In this document: in pieces, positions 1 through 11,762 of the stretch | How positions within the stretch are numbered: position 1 is the first letter of the stretch | Layout of the letters: each line of letters begins with the position of its first letter | Source of the DNA: Pholiota molesta | Taxonomy: Eukaryota; Basidiomycota; Agaricomycetes; Agaricales; Strophariaceae | Reading direction: 5' to 3' | Assembly (NCBI GenBank): GCA_014925825.1 | Contig: JACGCK010000007.1 | Span: 744,001-808,000 of the forward strand | Length of the DNA stretch: 64,000 nucleotides | Made by a program: the position numbers and the translations under genes | Notes under the pieces: model-generated | Database searches by the model: none | The model's input: only the letters and a program-made list of their open reading frames with translations | Told to the model about the DNA's origin: nothing

Positions 1-783
1 TGATCAACCCGAGTATGACATATTTTGGCAAGCTTTGACCGACTTAGACGTCCCTTTGTACCTTCATCCACGATAGATGTTGCCCCGATCCTAAACTTCC
101 AATTTCTCAAGCCCATTTCTCATAGGACCAGCACAACAGTTCACCACGACCTATCTAATCATGTTTTGGGGTAAGGATTCTTTTTTTTAAACTTGAATCT
201 GACATGATCATGGCAGATATGTGTTAATGGCATATTCGAGTGCGTGTTGGACATTCAAATTGTTCTAGCTTTATTTTAACTCCCTTGAACGTCAGTCGCT
301 TCCCAAGGCAAAATTAATTGTCGGTCACTTGGGGAACGTATTCCGTCCGATTTCGTTCGAATTAATCATGGTAAGTCTTGTGAGATTGTTAATAGTAAAA
401 AGACTCAACAGGACGTGTTGTATGACACCTTTCTTATTTGTAGAGCTACTCAAACAACTCCCATTTGGACTGCCGATGAAGAAAACGTGTCACCTACTGG
501 CAAGAGAACATATTTGAAACTTCGTCGGGAAATTTTGCAACGGATCTACTTAAATTTCACATGGCCAGATTGGTCTGGATAGAATTATGTATTCTATCGA
601 TTATCCATTTGTGCGTAACAAATTTCTACTTATCGTTTTTAGACGTCTAATCTAAATTTGTGCCAGCAAAATATTCCCGACGGTACGGTATGGGTTAACA
701 CACTTCCGGAAATCTTGCAGAAAGAAGGATTTGCGTCGTTCTCGAGAGAGCTTGCTATTAAAATCCTCCATCTAAACGATTGA
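1..783 (+). pseudogene. Amidohydrolase-2 family decarboxylase-like gene, decayed left copy (5' end outside window)
   Basis: The fragment matches the paralogue at 1243-2829 along its length: DQPEYDIFW near base 3, a LHPR metal-binding segment near 62, the GER/IPSD region near 330, LPFGLPMKK near 460, YSIDYPF near 595, and a last exon ending in ILHLND with its stop at 781-783. The family holds one divalent metal and includes gamma-resorcylate and 2,3-dihydroxybenzoate decarboxylases. Unlike the neighbour it has a stop directly after LHPR (TAG at about 74-76) and several small deletions, for example around 100-160, 310-345 and 485-495. The reading frame is lost repeatedly in every exon. A pseudogene is the simplest reading, although part of the damage may be assembly error. 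Confidence 0.7.
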
Positions 784-1242
784 TGAAAACACATACTGGA
801 TCTGCGGGCTCCCTTTCGGAGACCCTTCGTTATTGCCAAAGTGATTTTCGTGCTTTGTATAGGTCATTTCGGATGTAAAGGGCTGTAAAGGGCCGTTCCA
901 AATATACGTGGGAATAATCAGCCTTGACATTTTTTAATTGCTGGACCATCTGCGAGTCTGGCACTAATAATGTAGCGGAATTGTGAGATCAGAGTCCTTG
1001 ATATCTCAAGTGCACGCCCGTTCCGGGTCGAAACCATACAAACCCTGACTGCTCGTCGTCTTATATCGTATACATGTGCCTATCTCGGCGCATTTACTTC
1101 CGCAAAGATGTTATGTACTGGTTTTTCTATTCATAAGTAATCTTTCAGGTGACATGAATCAATGAAGGGTGCCTCGGTCTTCCAACGCATTTAAAGCCTT
1201 AGAAGCTCACTTAACACCGCCCAAGTAACCTGATCATCCCCA
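784..1242. other. Intergenic spacer between amidohydrolase copies
   Basis: This stretch holds no convincing ORF. It should contain the 3' end of the left copy and the promoter of the right copy. I see no clear TATA box or repeat. Confidence 0.4.
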
Positions 1243-2829
1243 ATGTTTCTCTCATTTGTATCGTCCTTTTCCTGGCCTTTTTGCCTTGTCTCTCTGCAAG
1301 AAAATGGCGAGATACTGGGACCGGATTTATTGTGTTCGAAGAAGCTTGGACAATTCCTGAGCTTATCAACCAAACTTCGTAGCCTCTCCTTATATTTGTT
1401 GGGTATGTCACCATATACTGACCATTCTCCTGCAGTAGTACAACTGCGGCTCAGGGTATGTCAATTTGAGTCAACTTATGCAGTGATATTGAACAGATCT
1501 TTTGCAGGAGGAACTAATGCTGAACTCAAAGCTAACCTTCTTGACATCCACAACCAGCGACTTCAAGGAATGGATGCCAATAACATCGATTTTGTGCGTC
1601 TATAATGTTCTCCACTTCACGAAGTTACTTCAATTGGTTATTTTGTACTTGTCAGATGGTTCTCTCTTGCACCCAACCTTGTATCCAAGGGATATCGGAT
1701 CCCGATGCCGCGGCGGAGATGGCAGTCACAGTCAACAATAGATTGGCTGCGGCCATCTCGAATAATACCGAAAGGTTTGGTGCCTTTGCATCTTTAGCTA
1801 TGCAAAATGCCACAATTGCTGCGGCTGAGCTGACGCGGGCCGTCAAAATGGGATTTGTCGGTAGGATTCTTGAATTTTGAATACCTACATCACTATCTCA
1901 CATTTACGTGATCATCAAGGCGTACTGCTCAACGATTATCAGCAATCCGGCGCCGATGGTCGTGAGCGACTTTCTGTCGCGTTCCGAAACTCTTTACGAC
2001 AGAATTATCTACAGTGACGCCTCTTTACTATGACCAGCCCGAGTATGATATATTCTGGAAGACACTTTCTGATCTAGATGTTCCTCTATACCTACATCCT
2101 CGAACAGATATCCCGAGCATACTAAACTTCCAATATGCTCATGCAACATTTCTCAAAGGTCCCGCGCAGCAATTTGCAGCCACGCTATCTGGCCATGTCC
2201 TTGGGTGAGCCTCTATTTTTATTACTTACTCTCGGACCGTTGACATTATTTATGCGTCACATCTAGGATATGTGTAAACGGAGTCTTTGAGTAAGCAATG
2301 TTGGATGATATGTTGCGAGTTCAATGACTCAATTACCATTTTTCATCAGTCGCTTTCCAAAAGCTAAACTCATTGTCGGTCACTTTGGTGAAAGGATACC
2401 CTCAGACCTTGTCCGGATCGACACAGGTAACTGAATTCCTCGACATTCATGGGCAGTTTCTTTGACTCATTTCTTCATTTCAGAGCTTCTAAGACAACTT
2501 CCCTTGGGTTGCCCATGAAAAAAAATGTTACCACCTATTGGCGCGAGAACATCTTTGAAACCTCGTCTGGAAACTTTGCCACTGGTCTCCTGAATTTCCA
2601 TATTGAGCAAATCGGCTTAAATCGTATCATGTATTCGATTGACTACCCATTTGTTTGTCTCCTAAATTCACACTGTCATCCTACTATGTCCACTGACCAG
2701 AACATATAGATCAATATGCCCCAAGGTACCACTTGGATCAACACGCTGCCCCATGGCGTACTTAACCAGCGAGATTTTGCATCGTTCTCGAGGGATCTTG
2801 CAATTGAAATCCTTCGTTTGAATGAGTAA
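1243..2829 (+). CDS. Amidohydrolase-2 family protein (ACMSD / resorcylate-decarboxylase-like)
   Basis: This is a metal-dependent TIM-barrel enzyme of the amidohydrolase-2 group, whose members usually decarboxylate small aromatic acids. The substrate here is unknown. Conserved blocks in order, spread over about nine exons: FEEAWTIPELI (N-terminal metal ligand region, about 1338-1372), NLLDIHNQRLQ, SDPDAA, NDYQQSGAD (about 1930), YDQPEYDIFW and LYLHPRTDIP (2030-2120), IVGHFGERIPSD (about 2370-2410), GLPMKKNVTTYW (2510) and MYSIDYPF (2630). The stop is the TAA at 2827-2829. Splice sites are ordinary GT-AG. The first exon is uncertain: ATG 1243 is in frame only if one base is missing near 1324, where ILGP should run into GFIVFEEAW. 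It is a tandem paralogue of the decayed gene to its left. Confidence 0.8.
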
Positions 2830-3146
2830 GCCGATACGTTATACCCGAACGTACCTTGAAATACTTCTTATATGCTTTCATATGCTCCAATTTATTCCTT
2901 GAGCAATGGTACATCGTTCTTGCATCGTTCTGTGTTGGTTCTGTGAATGAATAAAAGGAGGAGATTATGGTCTATGTGCGGAGTCTGAACGAGGCACATG
3001 ACATGTGGTTATTCACGAACACCCAAGTTGGACTTTACACGTACAACCGTCGACGATCCACCATCTACCATTCTCGCTTCAACTCGAATTTAGCTGGAAG
3101 GCTGCTCAAAAAGAGAATAAGCACCCTAAATTTTTAGGATTCAATC
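2830..3146. other. Intergenic spacer upstream of the pseudouridine synthase
   Basis: No gene seen. An ATG-containing ORF at 3005-3310 is a shadow of the next gene's first exon in another frame. Confidence 0.4.
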
Positions 3147-4400
3147 ATGGCGATGTCTGTGTCAGAGGCCGCAAAGCACCTGTCACAATTCAAAATTTAC
3201 CAACGCCTTCGGACCAGTGGGTCGCCTTGGCTCAAAGCCCATGTACTCTACGCCAACGACAAAGTAGTCGTGTTAAACAAGCCACCGGAACTCGTCTGCC
3301 AGCTAAATAACTCTGGGGACAAGTTTAGAGTAGGTCATGCCGTTTCCTTGGATTCTTCCATATTCAATTTATCGCCTTTTCAGGTGACACACGGCTCGAC
3401 TTTCTTGAATGTTGTTTTTGAAGGTGATTATGTTCTCCCCTGCATGGCTTGTTGCCTCTAAACTCCTCAGAAAATTAAGATATCCGACAATGGTTTTCTT
3501 CAAAGGCTGAACCACACACCGTACATCGTCTTGACAAGGTATGAGTAACACCTGTCTTTCAAACCCTCTTTGAATACTAAAATGTTGAACTATATCACTG
3601 TTAGATGACGACGGGTGCTTCCTCGTTCCCACCACACACTCTTCTGCGAAATCTTTGTCCACGCAGTTCCGAAATGGCGATGTGAAAAAATCATATCTGG
3701 CTCTCGTTCGTGGAGACAAGCTATCTTTTGCATCCACTGGAGAAATCAATGAGCCAATTCTCTATACGCACGGGTTCTCAGAAATACACCCTGATGGAAA
3801 GGTATCCAAAACGAGATGGAAAGTCCTGGGCTCCTCTGTATGTTTGACGTTTCATCTTTCGCTCGAAATTTCTTCTGACCTGATTCAGCCAAAAGCTCCT
3901 ATATCTTTACTTCAGCTCGACTTGATCACTGGGAACAAGCATCAATTGCGGATACACCTCTCCAAGGTTCTGAGAGGTCAATAATTATTTTCGCTCAATG
4001 TCTGCAGAAAACTTACGAAATCACAGTCCCTATCCTAGGAGATGCGTTCTACGGGAGGAAGCCTTTGAGTAAGGAATTAAAAGCGTTAATAAAGATACCC
4101 AAAGATCGAATTTTTTGCACAGCGCGGAAATTTCCTTCCTCGTGCGTGTCCACGGATCCTTCTTCGCTTCGACTCATTGTCTGACTTAAGCTCAATTTTT
4201 AGCAATATCGCTCGACCGGAAAACAGTACCGCTTGACCATAGGTGCACCCGTCCCAACTGAGTTCGCCAAAATATGTGACGATTTGGAAATCCCGTTACC
4301 TTCGTCGTACAAGAAGGCATCATTGTCGGTCGATCCCCAGACTGAGTACGACGGAGACTCTGTATCACGTCTATGGATTCCCCCTAAAACGTCGCAGTGA
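3147..4400 (+). CDS. RluA-family RNA pseudouridine synthase
   Basis: The enzyme isomerises uridine to pseudouridine in RNA; fungal members of this type act in mitochondria or on tRNA/rRNA. The start ATG at 3147 opens an exon with an S4-like beginning and VLYANDKVVVLNKP, the usual entry to the catalytic domain. The catalytic signature is split by an intron: EPHTVHRLDK (about 3505-3538), whose Asp is the nucleophile, then MTTGCFLV from 3605. Further on come KKSYLALVRG, LDLITGNKHQLRIHL (about 3920-3960) and PILGDAFYGR (about 4030), all typical of the family. The stop is TGA at 4398-4400. One base appears to be missing at about 3616 (GGTGC where GGTTGC would keep the frame). It converges on the next, minus-strand gene with about 134 bp between stops. 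Confidence 0.85.
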
Positions 4401-4534
4401 TTCTTCGATTTCATCATATGTCAGGTGGATTCAAACTTGATACCTATAAGGTATGTTATATGGAATAACGATACAAGTGATATAAAGAAAATAGAGAACA
4501 GAAAATACAACATCGAAACAGTATCACAGGTCGA

Positions 4535-5816
4535 TCAAGAGAAATCCGCACATAAATAAGTCATACATCCCGATTCACTTTCAACCCTTAATGATGCCGC
4601 CACAATGGCTGCGCCGCCATGCCCACTACCATGTCCACCTCCCTCCTTCCTCTGTCCATTTACGACTCCTGCACTCAGCGCCTGACCTACCCCGATGGCG
4701 ATGGCGCCAATGGCGTGCGCTGCGCTGGATGACAGGACCGCGCCTCCAGCGCCGCGGCGATGGCGGGCATGGCGGGGATCGATCCTGCGGTGATGAGGAT
4801 GGCACTGATGATGCTCATCGCTTTGGGTGTTCACTTGTGATGAACTCGAGCGCTGTGCATGCTTCAGAAGCCACGCCGGCGCTTGCGTCGTTGTCACTAC
4901 TGCGTATATGGAATATGATTAGGCTTACTATTATCGGAATGCGGAATGACAAAGACGAAAACGTACCCTCATGCTGTCAGACGTCTGTGACCTTGCTGGG
5001 GAAGTGCCCTTCGACGCCTGGCGGTCTTTGCCTCGTGTCCTACCATCGTGTCCGACTTGGCACTCTGGTGGCCTGGGCGTTGCGGCAGTTCTTTCTCCTC
5101 CTTGGAGTTCATCCGAGAGGCCAGAAGCTCGACATGTCATTGATCGGGTGGGCCGTCCACGGGTTGTATCCTTCACAGGCTCTTCCACCTCCTCCGGCTC
5201 CTCGACGATGGGTGTCTTGGTGATCCAAATGGAGTTTGACCTGAGGATCGCCTGCTGCTGGACTCGGCGACAGGCGGGTCAGGTTCGTTCGCTTTGACAC
5301 TTTCTGGCTCGGTATCTTTCCTGCGCGAAAACCACATCCCGGAGCCCTTTCCTTGGATCTTGATGGTCTCTTTCTTGTTCGCGTCGATATTCCCTGGAAA
5401 GGGTCCAAAATTAGTCTGATCCCTGCATTTTAAGCGTGATAGTTGGCACTCACAGCCCATGTTCAACATGGCGAGCTTGAATTTCTTCCAGGTCCATCGG
5501 TATTTCCCACCGTGTACTTTCACGATGACCTGCTTCAGCTCGTCCAAGCTAGAGAATCACATCCCGTCAGTGTCGGGGTTGGAAGGGTAGTTTGGGAAGA
5601 CTCACCGAGCTCTGGCCTTGGGTCCCATGAAATGCTGCGCCGCTTTGTACCAGTACTCTTCTGGCACTCCTCGAGCGACGCATCCCTCCTTGATCTTTTC
5701 CAGCCACTCTTCCACTGGGAGATCCTTCTTCGGGTTCCTGAAAAGACAGGGCCGTCTTTCCATTCCGCGTAGATGGGCTCGAGATCGAAAGGCTTGATCT
5801 TGAACGCGTTGAGCAT
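4535..5816 (-). CDS. Conserved fungal protein of unknown function, frame-broken
   Basis: I do not recognise a function. The minus-strand start at 5816 gives MLNAFKIKPFDLEPIYAEW. The coherent protein then continues in other frames: DLPVEEWLEKIKEGC and EEYWYKAAQHFMGPKARAR (about 5735-5610), an intron starting GTGAGT, then LDELKQVIVKVHGGKYRW and TWKKFKLAMLNMG (about 5548-5460), another intron, and IKIQGKGSGMWFS (about 5370). A polar, proline-rich middle follows. The C-terminus is hydrophobic and Gly/Ala-rich, with SIISAILITAGSIP and SSSAAHAIGAIAIGVGQ (about 4810-4690), which suggests membrane association. Frame changes near 5735 and 4830 do not look like introns, so this is either a pseudogene or carries small assembly errors. 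The Trp/Lys-rich N-terminal block together with the hydrophobic tail resembles a family I believe recurs in agaricomycetes. Confidence 0.6.
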
Positions 5817-7681
5817 AGTGTCTGTTTGTCTGAGGCGATGTTGAGAAGCTGTGTGAGAGTGGGGGGCAGTGATGTGAAGGTGCTACTGCGAAAGGTAGAG
5901 TGCGACGGTGGTGAAGAACTGCTGCCCTATAACGGGTCGCGTTCTGCTGGCCTCGTTGTTCGGGCGCGGTGTTCCGGGGTTGCTGCTAGTGCCTACCGGC
6001 TCGCAATGCATGCGAGTGCATACGTTTCCAGCGGAATTGGCGTGCAGCGTTTCCGGGCATAAGCGCAGGACATGTGTAAATGAAACACACGCTGCATGGA
6101 TGAAGCAGGTATCAACAGGTACACGTTTTGATTTGGAGACACCCCGGATTTCTACCGCACTGCCATGACGGAAAATTCGAGAGGAATTCAATGTTTGGAA
6201 TTTCGAAACTTCATCGCAGAGTCCGATATCTGGGACGGAGGAATAAGTGGGTGACTTTCCGTAAGCATTTTTAATCCAGAACATAAAAGATTATCATATT
6301 TCTAGGGTTTCGGCCGCGATGCCGGACCCAATTAGGAAGGTGAATAGTCAATATGTTTCGACACCCTTGAATAAACCTCAATCTATGAAGAGGGTCAATG
6401 ACCCATGAATAGATTAAAATTGCGGTGGAATAAAGGATTATCGTTGCAACACCTATGAAGCACATCCGCATTTGGGTTTCGGCACTTCCCTGAGTTGTTC
6501 TCACATAGCCTTCGTTCGGCCTCACCTCATATTTCGGACGTTATTCCTCTCGTTCTACTTCTATCAGTGATACATGATCTCTTAGTTTCCTCCAAGATAG
6601 ATCCCTAAAACTTAGTTATTAATTAACCTCACCTGTTGGGGTTTTAGGAGGACTGCACGACTCAGAAATTGCCATGGTTGTTGACGTTGCTCAGCAGCAA
6701 AACACCTTGAGTATACATTCCATCCGCAGTGGCAAAATGATGTATGGACAGCAGATAGCAGCGTCTGCAGCTTCTGAGAGGCCACCGGCTATTTCCCTCT
6801 TCCTTTTGCAGTTTGTGAGGATGTGGCAGGCCTCTGAATGTACCCAAAATGTCAACAAAATGTACCAATGGATTTTGAAGATTAAATTGATTGCCAACCT
6901 CGGATATCCAACTCGATTAGATTATCGCAATAAAAAAAGAAATTGAAGCTCCGAAGGACTTTATACAGGACTATTTATTCAGAATCCTTACGGAAAGTCA
7001 TCCAGTATTCAATAATAAACGGGCTGCGCAAATTAGCGCTTAGCGATGGTCATTAATCATTCTTAAATCATAGTAGATTTAAGTTAAATCTAGGTCTTGC
7101 AGGTCTGACGACTGCGCAACATCCTACTAGGCACGCCTCCAGCGATAGCACACGCCATGAACTTTGGTTTTGGAAATTTAATATCCTTCATAAAACCTTC
7201 AAAAAAGAATTTAAGGTTTAATGCAAGATAAAGGTCCTGAGCTATGTCACATTCAAGGCAGTTTTAGGCTTGATTAGCTTGATTACTTGGGCGTATATTT
7301 CGCACTACGGATTGCGAGGTGGTCGTTCAGACTCGGTTGTAACAAATCTGTACCCCTGGCTTTTAGGTTCCGTAATCTCCCCAGCCTGCAGACTATGACT
7401 CGAAGAAAAAAATCTAATCTAAGTCCACCCGTTAATCTCTAGCTCAAACTATGAGTGACTCAGAGTTAACTCTGTCAATTTAGAGAGAGTAGCAAGAGGG
7501 CAACGCAGGAGCCGCGGCTCGGAGGTTCCCGGAATCCCGGCCGCGCCGACGATGCCAAATCGGGGTGGTTGATAAAATCCGGGCCCGAGACTTTGGCTGT
7601 TTCTCCGGAACCACCACTTGCCATCGCAGCCAGCACCTCTGTCTGCGCCAACCTCGTCTTATCGTCCTTTGCCCCAGTTTT
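5817..7681. other. Gene-poor spacer of about 1.9 kb
   Basis: Only short, unconvincing ORFs occur on either strand. The left part should include the promoter of the minus-strand gene ending at 4535. The right end (7500-7680) is GC-rich and probably the promoter and leader of the F-box/WD40 gene. No transposon ends or tRNA were recognised. Confidence 0.4.
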
Positions 7682-10507
7682 ATGCTAAATAGGCCCTCTG
7701 AACTACCCCAAACAGACGCTCAGACCCAAACCTTCGCAAAAGATACCCCCAAGTCGAAAAGCCAGCATGGACTCCATGGCTATCCAATCCTCCTCAACGT
7801 CCCCGTCGAGACGCTCACAGGGATCACATCTTATCTCAGCCCGCCCTCTCTCTTCTCCCTCGCCAAGGTCAATCGATACCTCAATCAACACGTAAAGGAC
7901 GACAATACGTGGCGACGCGCCTTCGTCCAGCAAATTTTGGGCATTGGACCAGAAAGCAATCTCGATGGCGAGAAAACCCTCTTGTTGAGGCGCAGTGAAC
8001 GATCATGGCGCCATGAATTCATAGCGCGATACGTGTTGATAAGGTGATTTTTTGTTCATTTTTTCTCTTTGCTACGTCATAATCAATGTTGGCTTGCAGA
8101 CGTTGGGAACGGTCGCGCAATGTGACTACAGCACATATTCCAGTCCATTCCATAATATCTGGGATGCGGCTGATGCCGTCGCAAACTCTGCTCACATCCT
8201 CCATTGCGTATGGCATAGTCGCCCGTTCCATTCCGCTAACCGGAAAGGTGCTCGCCGGATATTTGGATGCCTCTGGAACCCGCGTCGGACTAGGCATAGG
8301 CAACCCCAATGCTGAATTCACCCCAGACGTATCTGCTTGCGCTTTGACCTCAGACGGAGGTACCGCCAAAATCGTTTGGGGAACTCGGGCGGGCACTCTC
8401 GTTTTTATGAGCGCGCCGCGCGCCATGGAAACGAGCAGACGAAGTGCCGCTGACATCAAAAGATGCGATGTTTTAGATAAGCATGACGGCGTTGTGCTGG
8501 ATACGCAATGGGTTGATGGTTGGGTCCTTTCTGGTGGCACCGACGGCCGCGTCAAACTTTGGGATGCTAAATCCGCTACTTGTCCTTGGACTTCGGATGT
8601 CATCATCAATGCGTTCATTCCCGACCATTGTGTCAAAGTTACCGCGTCGACTCAACATGGCCTCATCGTAGCGGCCCTCCGGAGTGGAGACATACATGTC
8701 TGGACTGGATTTGAATTCGGTGCTCAATCCTACTCGACCAAGGAAATTGCCATTAAATGCCCTATCCGCACCACCACTGAAGGCTACGACGCCGAGGCTG
8801 CGCATGACGTGATAAATCTGGTCGTCGATCCTACGAGCTCATTGCCAACGCTCCTCGTCGCCTACCAGAACGACGCCTTCTTCTACCGTGTCCGGATCGA
8901 TCCCGCCACAGGCCACGCAGAAACAACAGCATTCGGCGATCCATTTTTCGGCTCGACATCAGTCGTCGTCCCGTTCTTCCGTGCAGAGACGGAGCAGCAA
9001 TCCAGCTTCATCTTGGTGGGCGACCATGTTGGCTGCGTCAGCCTCTACGCATGGGACGCACCCAGTTCCGAGGTCAACCCCGCCACGCGCGCGATCCATC
9101 CCCAGCGCAAATTCGAGGCGCATCAGGACGGGGCGAGCGTCACTGCTCTGACGTGGAACGGTGTCACGCTGATCACTGGCTCCGCGCGGGGGACGACGCA
9201 CGTGTGGGATGCGCTGACGTTCGCGCCGCTGCGCGCGTTCTCGAGCCCGGTGCCGCGTCTGCGTGGGCGCGCTGTGCACCCTGGCGTCGATCTCGCGGAG
9301 CGCGAGAAGGTGAAGCATATCCTGGTGAGCCCGGAGAAGGATGTGCTGTTTGTGGGCGTGGGCGATCGTGTGATGGCGTGGCGCGCGGGTCCTGTGCCTA
9401 AGGGTTCGGCTGGAGGTGTGAGAGGGAGATATTCCGGAGGGGCGTTGGGGAAGAAGAGGGCGAGCAATCCGAAGTATCTGGGTAAGTCTTTGATTTTTCG
9501 TCTTTTGGGGTTTTATTTAAATGTGTTCATCAAGGTCAAGTAGAGTTGCACAAAACGATCCAAGAGTCATACGGCCTACTCAAAGACGAGGCGGAACACT
9601 CAAACGCGCGTATGGCCGCGAGCGCGAGCACCGGCGGGATAGAAATCTTGGCCTGAGCGAAGCCGAGGCGGTGGAATACATCCTGATGCTCAGTCGGGAC
9701 GAAGCCAACCAGGCGAACCTCGACGCCGCTGCGGCAGCCTCACTCGACGCCGACGAAGGCGTCTTTGAGGGCGATTTCGACGACTTCGTCGATTCCGACG
9801 CGGAGGAGCGCAGTACCGCCAGCGGGGGAGCATCCGCCGGCCGAGCACTACGCGAGCACCGCAAGCACCCGCGCCGCGCCCCGGGCTCGTCGTCCTCTTC
9901 ATCCGGCTCGTCGGTGTCGGCGTCGTGTCGGTGTCGTCGCATCGCTCGGGGATGACGACGACGCGGACGGGCCGGCCGATTCCGAGGGTCGTGCCGTCCG
10001 CCTCGAACCAGAAGATCCAGATCTCGCCGCCGTACCGCGACGAGCCGATGGAGGCGGGCCGCGGGGACGATGAGGAGCTGGCGGCGGCGGGGGGACGCGG
10101 CTGCATATTGAGAGCACTTCTTCCCGCCTATCCTGGCGCTGATGCCAGTCCTACTGGGAGCGTCTCTGCTGGGCGCGCGCAGGCTGCGGCTACCGCCGCC
10201 GCCTGCGTCTGTGTCGCCTACGCCTGGTGGGGGCAGTCCGGGGTCGCTGCCTCGGTCGTCGGCGTGGAGTATTCCGTTGAGGCTTCCGGGTCGAGTGCGG
10301 GGAGTGCGAGTGGTTCGGCGTCGAGGAGTGCGTGGGCTTGGGCGGGGCCGTCGAGGATCTCGCCTCCGGTGCGATTCCAGCAGCAGCCGCAGCAGCCACC
10401 GCAGCAGCGGAGGGTGTCGTCGTCTCGGAGGAGGAGATGGAGAGGATTTGCGCTTTGCGCTTGAGTTGAGCTTGGTTGAGGCGAGGAGTCGGGGCGACGA
10501 TGTGTGA
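7682..10507 (+). CDS. F-box and WD40-repeat protein with C-terminal ubiquitin-interacting motifs
   Basis: Probable substrate receptor of an SCF ubiquitin ligase. The first exon (7682-8043) carries an F-box, with LLNVPVETLTGITSYL and SLFSLAKVNRYLNQH. A 56-bp intron leads to a long exon (8100-9481) with WD40 blades, for example DGVVLDTQWVDGWVLSGG with DGRVKLWD, and SVTALTWNGVTLITGS with THVWDA. After a second intron (9482-9534) the tail contains two UIM-like helices: EAEAVEYILMLSRDEA (about 9660-9705) and DLRFALELSLVEA (about 10447-10482). Between them lies a Ser/Pro/Arg-rich low-complexity region in shifting frames. One base seems to be missing at about 9650 (TTGGCC where TTGGGCC keeps the frame) and another at about 10442. 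The ATG at 7682 is the first in-frame Met. Stop TGA ends at 10507. Confidence 0.8.
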
Positions 10508-10996
10508 GGGGGGAGTGGAGTGTGGTTTCTTGCTGGTGCCAAAGATGCATCGTAGATTCAGAATGGTTTTTTTTCTTCTTCTTTATCTCTCTATTTCAAG
10601 AAACTGATAAAACCACAAAAATAACTTGACCCAGTCCCATATATACCTTTCCTCCGCACGACTGTAGAAGATTTTTTTTTTCTATTTTATTGCGTATCTT
10701 ATCTTCGTTTTGTTTGTCTGTTCAAGTCTCGGACTTCTTTAGAGATTAGATCGTACATAGATCCTCTCGATTCCTTTCTGTTTAGCTCCCTGGTAATCAT
10801 ATTTTTCTCGCTCCAGATCTGTCTGGACGGTACTACTCTGGCTTCCATTCATGTTATGCGTGCCGGGCGTCGAGCATGTCATTTCCGAGGTAAGTAATTA
10901 GTGTCGAGAACGGTTCATAAGATAAAATTATACAATGTGCGTATTGTACATAGGAACTTCCGATAGCACGGAACGGGTTCATGTCAAGTCATACCC
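10508..10996. other. 3' region of the F-box/WD40 gene
   Basis: T-rich sequence consistent with a 3' UTR and terminator zone (for example the T run near 10670-10690). No gene seen. Confidence 0.35.
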
Positions 10997-11451
10997 TCAT
11001 AAAATTACAACTCTCGCCCGACATTCGCAAGTATCCGAATTCTCGCTATCAAGCCTTTCCTCCATTTCTCCCCTCTTCGCTTGGATGCTCCTCTGCCGTC
11101 TGAGCTCTAGGTCCTCCTGGTCTTTCAAAGTCGCTGGCATGGGTGGTGGTGGTGCATCAGCCGTCCGCGCTTCTCGCCCGGCGGGCTCGCCTCTGAGCCT
11201 GCTAGTGCTCCGGTGGGATGCTGGGGTCTCTCGGTGAGCTCGTGCTCGTTGATGCTTAGGGTGGTCGCACGCTTCTTTGAGTTCTGCGAGTTTGCAGCGG
11301 GGCTATTCTGGGACTTGTTTGGGCCGTCCGAGTTCTGCCATTTCCATGAGCTTGGGCTCCACGTCCAGTTGCGTCGGGGTGGTAGGGCGCCGCGAGGGTG
11401 TTGTTCGGTGTGAGCTTGGCCCGCGCGCTCGGTGGTGGTAGCTTCCTGCAT
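10997..11451 (-). CDS. Possible small minus-strand gene, unknown
   Basis: Weak candidate. From Met at 11451 one frame reads a polar, Ser/Asn/Lys-rich stretch including RATTLSINEHELTE. Another frame then gives a more protein-like end, PPPPMPATLKDQEDLELRR and SIQAKRGEMEERLDSENSD, with a stop at 10997-10999. Joining them needs a one-base correction or an intron near 11190. No family is recognised. It could equally be chance ORFs in GC-rich sequence. Confidence 0.3.
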
Positions 11452-11762
11452 TTGGAGTGGGTGGGCTCTTCCAGTCGGGCTGGGGTTATGCTAGGTTGTG
11501 GTTGGGAGTCAAGTTATTAGTGGGAGGTTGTTGCTGCCAGCGGTAATGAGGGTAGAATGGGCCCATGGGAAGGTTATGAAGCTTGCGTTGACAGAATTTA
11601 TACCAGAGCGCAGGCTAGTTCACTGCGCGTTATCCACGGCGTTTCGAGACATCCAGCGGACGCGTGGAGATACTGTATATCCAATTAGAGTGACGTTAAT
11701 TAGAGGATTGAATTGAAGTTCAGAATGTATGAGTCCTCCTGGCAGGAAATAATTAGCAGCTC
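11452..11762. other. Spacer upstream of the SWIB gene
   Basis: No gene seen. It presumably holds the promoter of the SNF12-like gene. Confidence 0.35.

Noticed and set aside
4591..5223. 210-codon plus-strand ORF
   Set aside because: No protein character, and it overlaps the minus-strand conserved gene whose exons and introns are consistent.
9580..10542. 320-codon minus-strand ORF, very Arg/Pro-rich
   Set aside because: It lies antisense to the GC-rich tail of the F-box/WD40 gene and has the composition of a shadow frame; the plus strand carries recognisable UIM helices.
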